A DNA stretch of 8,040 nt from Deltaproteobacteria bacterium (lineage in GTDB: Bacteria; Desulfobacterota; Desulfuromonadia; Desulfuromonadales; BM103). The notes under the pieces were generated by a model that was not told the origin of the DNA, ran no database searches, and saw only the letters and a list, made by a program, of their open reading frames with translations. The stretch covers positions 1 to 8,040 of the forward strand of contig JAFDBW010000041.1 of the NCBI GenBank assembly GCA_019313105.1, in the 5' to 3' direction. This document shows, piece after piece, positions 1 through 5,065 of the stretch; within the stretch, counting starts at the first letter, position 1; each line of letters starts with the position of its first letter. The position numbers and the translations under genes were made by a program.

Positions 1-1
1 C

Positions 2-493
2 TTTCCCCGGGTTGGGGACTTTCAACCCCCGCCTGGCAGTGAGCGCCTCCCCGATTGGCGCAGTTCCATTAACCAACTGGTGAAAGTCACCGGAGTTGCC
101 GAGAATGCGGCGGACGGCAGTCGCGGCTGGGTGTTCCGCAGCATCAAATCAATTGATTCACTCGGATACTTTTCACCAGTCGCCGTTGAGCCGAACAAGA
201 TCTACCAGGTCTCCTTCAAATTGATCGCGGACCTACCCGCTGGAGCCTCGGCTGGTATGGATATTCTGGAGTTTGATGAGTTTCTCTGGATTGGCGAGCA
301 ATATACGGAGGAGACCTACATCAAGCACTTTCTGGGACGTCATGAAGGTCGTCGACTGACCGGCAAGGGGCACGGTATTCAGGCCTTTGCCTTCACTACC
401 GGAGCGGAGACGCGGATGGTTCATCTCGTGCTGTTCCGTGACGGCGCCCACGACCTCAACAGCCTGATGTATGACGATATCGAGATCAGGTAG
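2..493 (+). CDS. C-terminal part of a protein with a probable carbohydrate-binding-like beta-sandwich domain (5' end outside window)
   Basis: The reading frame is open from the first complete codon at position 2 to a TAG at 491-493, giving 163 residues. A GTG at position 80 could start a 137-residue product, but the frame continues upstream without a stop and there is no clear ribosome binding site, so I take this as the end of a longer gene. The pattern is that of a jelly-roll, galactose-binding-like fold: alternating hydrophobic strands, a segment VEPNKIYQVSFKL, a late strand MVHLVLFRDG, and a closing YDDIEIR, typical of CBM4/9-like domains where the last strand follows an Asp-Asp pair. No membrane segment or catalytic motif is visible in this part. 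It converges on the response regulator gene, 130 bp away, and so is not co-transcribed with anything else here. I infer an extracellular or envelope function; the fold is a pattern judgement and the full product is unknown. Confidence 0.6.
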   Translation, partial: FPRVGDFQPPPGSERLPDWRSSINQLVKVTGVAENAADGSRGWVFRSIKSIDSLGYFSPVAVEPNKIYQVSFKLIADLPAGASAGMDILEFDEFLWIGEQYTEETYIKHFLGRHEGRRLTGKGHGIQAFAFTTGAETRMVHLVLFRDGAHDLNSLMYDDIEIR

Positions 494-602
494 GCCAGCG
501 CGTTGACTCGCCCTTAATCAACCGCCTGAGACGTGAATAATTCAGGATCACCCCTAACAGGCGCCGGTCTTATTCTCTCTTCACGCAGCTCGTCACCGTT
601 AC

Positions 603-628
603 GTTAAGTGTCAGGTCTGACACTTAAC
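603..628. repeat. Perfect 12+2+12 palindrome overlapping the response regulator stop codon
   Basis: The left arm GTTAAGTGTCAG (603-614) and right arm CTGACACTTAAC (617-628) are exact reverse complements separated by GT. The stop codon of the minus-strand response regulator (624-626, TTA on plus) and its last Ser codon lie inside the right arm. It sits between two convergent genes, so it could act as a two-way transcription barrier, but neither side carries a T-tract, so it is not a standard intrinsic terminator. Its form (perfect, short loop, at a gene 3' end) fits a REP-like or RAYT-mobilised palindrome; that is inference, and copy number in the genome would decide. Confidence 0.7.
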
Positions 629-1997
629 TTAGAAACCCGAACTTCTTCATCCTGTAACGGAAAGCATCGATACCAAGGCTGAGCTTCTGGGCTGCCTTTG
701 ACTGGTTGCCATCGGAGACTTCGAGAGCCTGGCGTATCAACTCTCGCTCGACATCCTCAATATCGATCCCCTCCGGCGGGATGCGCAGGCTCATCGGCCC
801 GGAGGCGATATCGCCAGTCTTGGAAATCAGCTCCCGAGGCAGATGTTCCAGCATGAGCGTCTCTTCGTTCTCGAGAATGATCGCTCGCTCGATAATGTTA
901 CGCAATTCACGGACATTGCCCGGCCATTCGTACTCCTCGAGGAATTTGCGCGCCATCTTGGATACGCCGGCAACGGTTTTACCGAATTCCTTGTTGTAAT
1001 ACTGGATAAAAAAATCGACCAAGGGCATGATATCTTCACGCCGCTCACGCAGAGGCGGCAAATAAATCGGAATCACCTGCAGTCGGTAGTAGAGGTCGTT
1101 GCGAAAAGTCTTTTCCTCAATTTTTTTCAGCAGCTCCTGGTTGGTTGCTGAAACGATACGCACGTCGACCGGGATCTCCTTGGTACCGCCGACCCGGCGA
1201 AAAGTACGCTCCTCGAGGATGCGCAGTAGCTTGGCCTGCATGCCCATCTCCATGTCGCCTATTTCATCGAGGAAAATAGTGCCGCCATCGGACATTTCAA
1301 AGAGACCGCGCTTCTGCATCTTGGCATCGGTGAAGGCCCCTTTTTCGTGGCCCATCAATTCGCTTTCCAGCAAGGTCTCCGGCACAGCGGCACAGTTGAT
1401 CGCCATGAACGGTTTGTCTTTTCTGGCACTTTCCATGTGGATGGCCCTGGCGATCAACTCTTTGCCAGTGCCGCTCTCACCCTGAATAAGTACCGTGCTG
1501 GCATCGCTCTTCGCCACCTTGCGCACCATATCAAGGACCTGCTTCATGTGGCGACTGTCACCAATGATATTGTCGATACCGAACTTGCTCTCCTGGGCGG
1601 AGCGCAAATGGGCGACTTCCTTCCTCAGTTGGCGGGTTTCGAGGGCCTTCTTGACGATAATCGACAGCTCATCAAGGTTGAACGGCTTATTGATGTAATC
1701 GTGGGCGCCGAGGCGCATCGCTTTGACGGCAGTCTCGAGAACACCGAGGGCGGTGACCATAACGACTATAATCTCGCTGTCGATTTCCTTGACCTTCTGC
1801 AGAACCTCGAGACCATCCATGCCAGGCAGCTGGATATCGAGCAGGACCAGTTCCGGAGTCTCCTCCTGGATCTGCTTGATCGCTTCCTCGCCACTGGCGG
1901 CGGTGCTTACATCATAGCCCTGCTTGAGCAGCGACTGCTCCAGCGACCAGCGGATCAAGTGTTCATCATCGACAACTAGTATTCTTGTATTACGCAC
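624..1997 (-). CDS. Sigma54-dependent response regulator, NtrC family (receiver, AAA+, Fis-type HTH)
   Basis: Three domains occupy the expected order and length (457 aa). The receiver has Asp10-Asp11, phospho-acceptor Asp54 in LLDIQLPGMDG, Thr82 and Lys104. The AAA+ domain has Walker A GESGTGKE (173-180), Walker B FLDEIGD (about 242-248), sensor I SATN and WPGNVREL (358-365). The C-terminal Fis-like helix-turn-helix spans about 415-456. Phosphorylation by the adjacent kinase should trigger ring assembly and ATP-driven opening of sigma54-RNA polymerase promoters. The loop that contacts sigma54 reads GAFTDA (220-225) rather than the common GAFTGA. I chose the GTG at 1997 because it lies 6 nt after GAGG (2004-2007) and puts the receiver strand TRILVVDDE close to the N terminus; an ATG at 2027 would add ten residues with a weaker context. 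The gene overlaps the kinase stop by 8 nt, implying translational coupling. No sigma54 promoter was seen in the window, so its targets are unknown. Confidence 0.93.
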   Translation of the reverse strand: MRNTRILVVDDEHLIRWSLEQSLLKQGYDVSTAASGEEAIKQIQEETPELVLLDIQLPGMDGLEVLQKVKEIDSEIIVVMVTALGVLETAVKAMRLGAHDYINKPFNLDELSIIVKKALETRQLRKEVAHLRSAQESKFGIDNIIGDSRHMKQVLDMVRKVAKSDASTVLIQGESGTGKELIARAIHMESARKDKPFMAINCAAVPETLLESELMGHEKGAFTDAKMQKRGLFEMSDGGTIFLDEIGDMEMGMQAKLLRILEERTFRRVGGTKEIPVDVRIVSATNQELLKKIEEKTFRNDLYYRLQVIPIYLPPLRERREDIMPLVDFFIQYYNKEFGKTVAGVSKMARKFLEEYEWPGNVRELRNIIERAIILENEETLMLEHLPRELISKTGDIASGPMSLRIPPEGIDIEDVERELIRQALEVSDGNQSKAAQKLSLGIDAFRYRMKKFGFLS

Positions 1998-3489
1998 GTT
2001 CGTCCTCGCTCTTAACCGAAACAGCATCCGAGCTGACCGGTAAATTAATCAAAACGCGGGTTCCCTCGCCAACACGGCTCTTGATGTCGATTGTGCCACC
2101 CTGCTGCTCGATGAGCTGTCGACATATGGCCAGGCCAAGTCCGGTCCCCTGGGTCTTGGTGGTAAAAAATGGCGTGAAAATCTTTTCCAGGACCTCCGGC
2201 TTGATCCCCGGACCGGAGTCACCAATCATGACCCTGACGACCTGCTTTTCCCGGTCTTCAATCAGGTCGGTCTGCATGAGCAGGGTACCACCATCTTGCA
2301 TTGCCTGTATGGCATTAATGATTATATTGAAAAATACCTGTTGCAGCTGCTTGGCGTCAACCCAAACAGGAGGCAAATTGCGAGTAAATTCCTTATTTTG
2401 GTGGACATTCTTCGCCTCCGGATGCTGGCTGACGAAAAACATCGTCTTATTAAGCAGATCATTGGTGTCGACAAACTCGAAACTCGGCTTGCCGGGCCGC
2501 CCGAAAAATAGCAGGTCGGTGGCCGCCTTGTCGAGTCGGGCAATCTGTTCAAGAACCTTATTGACAACCTCTCGACGGGGGTCTCCTTCGTCAAAATCCT
2601 CATAAAGAACCGAGATGGCTCCGCTGATCGCAGCGAGGGGATTTTTTATCTCATGGGCGATGCCGGCAGACATCTCGCCGACCGAGGCAAGGCGATCGAC
2701 ACGTTCCATTTGCTGATAGTGACATTGCTGGAGTTCAGCATTGGCTTCACGCAGACGGTCGACCATCGAGTTGAAACTGACCACCAGACTGCCGACTTCA
2801 CTCGAGCTTTGCGGTTTCAAACGGACGGTGAGATCGCCTTCTTCGACCTCTGCCATTCTTGCCGATATGGTTTTCAAGGGCTGACGGACAAAGCGATGGA
2901 AAATCAGTGAGACCCCGCCGGTCAGAAGCAACACCACGGCCAGCATGGTCAAACCGAAGAACTGTGTGCTCTCCAGCAACTGGCTTTCCATCTGTTCAAG
3001 GGAAAGGTCAAGGTTCAAAACTCCGACCACCCGACGTCCGGGACCGTGGCAGGGCGCACAGCGCTGCTCGGTATAAATCGGCTTGACGACACCCATGATA
3101 TCTCCGCCGGCCGGGCCGCGGAAGATATCATGCTGTTGCCCCTGGAGGAAGGTGCCGAGACTGTGAGGATCAACCCGCCGGCCGATCTCATTCGGTTCTG
3201 AAGATTTCAGAATCCGGCCATCGGGGTGAAAAATCCGTACTCTGGCAAGGCGCGGGTCGCTTCCGACCATTTCCAGGATCTTCTGGACATCGCGCGTGTT
3301 GCCGGTACTCATCGAGCTGCTGATGGACCTCTCGATGACTGACATCATCAGGTCCGCAGTATACATGCTGGTTTCGGTGATATGGGAATGTTCACGGCGG
3401 ATATGAAACAGGGTCACACTGCCGATCGCAACAAGGAAGAGCAGGAATGAAAGAATTACGATTCGACCGATCAGACTTCTAATGAACAT
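1990..3489 (-). CDS. Membrane sensor histidine kinase with a periplasmic CxxCH (putative heme c) sensor domain
   Basis: The 499-residue protein has TM1 at about 7-29, an extracytoplasmic domain of about 145 residues, TM2 at about 176-196, HAMP at about 197-250, a HisKA domain with phospho-acceptor His279 in AHEIKNPL, and an HATPase domain with N box NIIINAIQAM (Asn388/Asn392), G1 DSGPGI (424-429), F box FTPFF and G2 GTGLGL (448-453). The H box and short catalytic core are of the NtrB type, matching its NtrC-type partner. The periplasmic part resembles a Cache/PAS-like sensor and contains CAPCH (Cys144, Cys147, His148), the covalent heme c attachment motif, directly before the strand VVGVLNLDL. 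Heme-bearing sensors of this general design are known among Geobacter chemoreceptors. I infer sensing of redox state or a small heme ligand. Translation starts at ATG 3487-3489 after AGGA (3494-3497). It lies 23 bp after the pseudopilin gene and is coupled to the regulator. Confidence 0.92.
   Translation of the reverse strand: MFIRSLIGRIVILSFLLFLVAIGSVTLFHIRREHSHITETSMYTADLMMSVIERSISSSMSTGNTRDVQKILEMVGSDPRLARVRIFHPDGRILKSSEPNEIGRRVDPHSLGTFLQGQQHDIFRGPAGGDIMGVVKPIYTEQRCAPCHGPGRRVVGVLNLDLSLEQMESQLLESTQFFGLTMLAVVLLLTGGVSLIFHRFVRQPLKTISARMAEVEEGDLTVRLKPQSSSEVGSLVVSFNSMVDRLREANAELQQCHYQQMERVDRLASVGEMSAGIAHEIKNPLAAISGAISVLYEDFDEGDPRREVVNKVLEQIARLDKAATDLLFFGRPGKPSFEFVDTNDLLNKTMFFVSQHPEAKNVHQNKEFTRNLPPVWVDAKQLQQVFFNIIINAIQAMQDGGTLLMQTDLIEDREKQVVRVMIGDSGPGIKPEVLEKIFTPFFTTKTQGTGLGLAICRQLIEQQGGTIDIKSRVGEGTRVLINLPVSSDAVSVKSEDERA
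3046..3060 (-). other. CxxCH heme c attachment motif (CAPCH) in the kinase sensor domain
   Basis: The codons TGT GCG CCC TGC CAC encode Cys-Ala-Pro-Cys-His at kinase residues 144-148, between the two membrane segments and so on the periplasmic side, where cytochrome c maturation attaches heme. It is the only CxxCH in the protein. Axial ligand candidates include His110 and His120 upstream, but which residue would serve cannot be told from sequence. Confidence 0.75.
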
Positions 3490-3512
3490 CGTGTCCTGTT
3501 CTGAAAATTCAG

Positions 3513-4028
3513 CTACTGTTGCGCAGATGTTTTAATGCTGCGTTTCTGCGCCGGTTGGTTTTTGGGCGGCTCAAACACAAACTCCCATTTATTGTAAGCT
3601 TCTTTTCCCTTCAGTTTATCGAGGGATTTCGGGAAGCCGTCCTTGCGGAAAGGTTCCAGCTCGCTGCTGCTGCGTACACCGATGACACGTCCATTCGGAT
3701 CTTTTACCAGATCCCAGTCTGCTCCGGTCATCGGATCATTGTAGAGCCGACGCAAGTGCCGCACCACACTCGGGAAACGCGGATCTCGTAACAGGTCCTC
3801 CAGCTTTGTCGGGAAACTCTGCTGACCATGTCTGACGGCATAGTAGCTGTTAATCGCCTGCTGGTACTGTTGTCCCCGCCAGAGCAGTTCGGCTTCCCGA
3901 GCCCTCTGCACGGTACTGCGCCAAGATTGCCCTGCCAGGCCAGCCGCGAGTCCCACGACCACCACCATAACCAGAAGCAGCAGCAGGATCGCGCCGCGTT
4001 GGTTGTCATTTGCCGGCTTACAAATCAC
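3513..4028 (-). CDS. Type II secretion/type IV pilin-like protein (atypical pseudopilin)
   Basis: The 171-residue product has a short basic leader (residues 1-12, ending Gln-Arg-Gly), a long hydrophobic helix (about 13-33: AILLLLLVMVVVVGLAAGLA), then an amphipathic continuation with REAELLWRGQQYQQAINSYY. This is the layout of pilin-like proteins processed by prepilin peptidase after Gly12. The downstream block with DLLRDPRFP and HLRRLYNDPMTG matches a recurring group annotated as type II secretion or PulG-like proteins; I recognise the pattern but not a named gene. Two oddities: the +5 position of the mature protein is Leu17 rather than the conserved Glu, and the tail is Lys/Gln-rich and probably disordered. 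The start is a GTG at 4026-4028 with no good Shine-Dalgarno sequence; an in-frame TAA lies about 24 nt upstream and no better start was found. It probably forms part of an envelope-spanning assembly or is a stand-alone membrane protein, and is likely co-transcribed with the kinase 23 bp downstream. Confidence 0.75.
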   Translation of the reverse strand: MICKPANDNQRGAILLLLLVMVVVVGLAAGLAGQSWRSTVQRAREAELLWRGQQYQQAINSYYAVRHGQQSFPTKLEDLLRDPRFPSVVRHLRRLYNDPMTGADWDLVKDPNGRVIGVRSSSELEPFRKDGFPKSLDKLKGKEAYNKWEFVFEPPKNQPAQKRSIKTSAQQ

Positions 4029-4118
4029 AAGTATTGCCAGTGAGCCTTTTTAATCTAAAATTATTTCCAGACTTTCGTCTTTTTGACCAGCTTCTCTCGT
4101 CAGGTGTTTCGCACGACG

Positions 4119-4643
4119 CTATTCCTTGTCTCCAATCAGGTAGGAGAGAATCTCTTCATCAAGACTGACCTCGACTGCCGGGGTCGGGCCCTTTGCAGAT
4201 GCTTGAGGAGGGGAAGGCTTGCGTGACGTTTCCCCGTTTTGTGCTTGAGGTGAAGCAACGGGTCTAGTGACCGGACGTGACAGCGCTGGTGTCGGATCCT
4301 GAACAACCGGTTTTTCGAGCGGGCCAAGATTGCTCCCGGTCGCCGCCGAAACCTGCCGGGTTATTTTTTTGCCCGCCTTGAAGCGTTCAATCACCTCGTC
4401 GAACTCACCGGATTTGAGCCCACGCAGCATGTTCCTGTGTTGCTCTTTCATTAACTCTTCGACGACCTGCTCAAGGTTATCGACCTTGGCAATATCGGCG
4501 TAGGAGGTTTTTTTCGAAGCGAGGATCGTCCCCCCCTGATACAACAGGGTGACGATATTGGGGCTGAGCATTCCGCTGTCCTCGGTCTGAATGTGGTAAA
4601 CCTCGCCCTGGTAGCGGAAATTGTGGTTGAAGCCGACAATCAT
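4119..4643 (-). CDS. Conserved protein of unknown function with N-terminal NHNFRYQG-type domain and Pro-rich linker
   Basis: I do not recognise a function. The 174-residue protein has no signal peptide or membrane segment. Residues 1-90 form a compact, probably folded domain starting VGFNHNFRYQGEVYHIQTED, with LLYQGGTILASKKTSYADI at about 33-51 and a helical LEQVVEELMKEQHRNML. I associate this N-terminal pattern with uncharacterised proteins in Geobacter-like and myxobacterial genomes. Residues 95-157 are a low-complexity Pro/Ser/Thr/Ala/Gln linker, and the protein ends in an acidic amphipathic helix, EVSLDEEILSYLIGDKE, that looks like a docking peptide. Start ATG 4641-4643 follows GGAG at 4654-4657 with a 10-nt spacing. 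A candidate promoter lies upstream at 4755-4782, making this the likely first gene of the kinase/regulator transcription unit. The folded head plus docking tail suggests an adaptor role, which is inference. Confidence 0.8.
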   Translation of the reverse strand: MIVGFNHNFRYQGEVYHIQTEDSGMLSPNIVTLLYQGGTILASKKTSYADIAKVDNLEQVVEELMKEQHRNMLRGLKSGEFDEVIERFKAGKKITRQVSAATGSNLGPLEKPVVQDPTPALSRPVTRPVASPQAQNGETSRKPSPPQASAKGPTPAVEVSLDEEILSYLIGDKE

Positions 4644-4673
4644 CTGCGTTTTTCTCCGAGAGTCAATTTAGAT

Positions 4674-4742
4674 ATGATGCAGTTTTAACCGGCTACCCTT
4701 AACGCCCGGGCAGCGAGCCTTTTAAGGGCAAAACAGCATCAT
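4674..4742 (-). repeat. Long imperfect inverted repeat in the predicted 5' leader of the 4643 gene
   Basis: On the minus strand the arms are ATGATGC, GTTTT and CCCTTAA on one side and TTAAGGG, AAAAC and GCATCAT on the other, 19 base pairs in three blocks separated by a T-T mismatch and an asymmetric 9-nt bulge (4687-4695). The bulge contains AGCC, which can pair with GGCT in the apical loop (4716-4719 on plus), so two alternative folds are possible. It starts a few bases after the expected transcription start of the promoter at 4755-4782 and ends before the ribosome binding site. There is no T-tract. It may be a leader RNA structure or a DNA operator. Confidence 0.5.
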
Positions 4743-4754
4743 ATTAATTTTGCA

Positions 4755-4782
4755 TTCTTACACAGGCTAAAAATCAGCGCAA
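4755..4782 (-). promoter_or_regulatory. Candidate sigma70 promoter for the 4643 gene and the downstream block
   Basis: On the minus strand TTGCGC (4777-4782) and TAAGAA (4755-4760) are spaced by 16 nt, with TGTG just before the -10 as in an extended -10 element. The region is AT-richer than its surroundings and lies after the last coding remnant of metH. Start of transcription would be near 4748, giving a leader of about 100 nt. The hexamers are imperfect, so this is a tentative call. Confidence 0.45.
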
Positions 4783-4832
4783 GTCCGCAATAAAGCTTAT
4801 TTTAACCGGAAAGTTTTCTGTCCCATTTGCCG

Positions 4833-5065
4833 TCACTCCGGGTTCCTGTGTTTCAGCAACGGCTCGACACTGGTCACCGTTTCAAGAGCGAACCGGGCAT
4901 AGAAATCGACGCCGATGCTGTCCGCATACTCCTTACTGACCACGGCCCGGCGAAGGCCCGTGCTGACAGGTCATGGCTTTTTCAGGAAACTGAACGCGGC
5001 CTGTATCGTCCTGGCCGACGGCATGACCTGCCGCAGGAAAATGCGTTTTTAAGCAAGTCGGCGTC
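4833..5065 (-). pseudogene. Decayed remnant of the cobalamin-binding C-terminal module of MetH
   Basis: Directly after the metH stop, a different minus-strand frame (codon starts 1 nt off the metH frame) carries two blocks that match the end of cobalamin-dependent methionine synthases. The first (4977-5048) reads FLRQVMPSARTIQAAFSFLK, matching the typical helical-cap segment FLPQxMxSAETMQAAFxxLK. The second (4836-4970) contains AVVSKEYADSIGVDFYA followed by ALETV, matching the family's closing (GG)AVVS-REYAD-IGAD-YA-DALE pattern. Stops interrupt it at 5049-5051 (TAA), 4971-4973 (TGA), and it ends at TGA 4833-4835. The B12-binding core with DxHxxG and most of the cap are missing, so at least two deletions have occurred, plus the frame change. 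It has no plausible start and should not be translated. The family comparison is from memory of the pattern, not from an alignment. Confidence 0.75.

Noticed and set aside
523..563. CGCCTG/CAGGCG inverted repeat enclosing TGAATAATTCA between the convergent genes
   Set aside because: Six-bp arms around a 29-nt loop without a T-tract can occur by chance.
603..628. Intrinsic terminator at the palindrome
   Set aside because: No T-tract follows on either strand, and the arms are not GC-rich at the base; it is kept as a palindrome only.
1985..2605. 206-aa plus-strand open frame opposite the kinase gene, and similar frames opposite the regulator
   Set aside because: The residue pattern (runs of Ser, Arg, Cys) shows no domain and the opposite strand encodes conserved kinase or AAA+ motifs.
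4020..4045. Sigma54 promoter resembling TGGCA...TTG just before the pseudopilin gene
   Set aside because: The GG and GC elements are two bases off the required spacing, and the TTG-like part overlaps the start codon region.
4029..4118. Terminator in the 90-bp gap between the unknown gene and the pseudopilin gene
   Set aside because: Only a 4-bp AGAC-GAAA-GTCT hairpin is present, with AT-rich sequence but no T-tract; too weak to stop transcription.
4644..4748. Cyclic-di-GMP (GEMM), SAM or cobalamin riboswitch in the leader
   Set aside because: None of the conserved core sequences of these classes was recognisable on the minus strand, despite such riboswitches being common in related bacteria.
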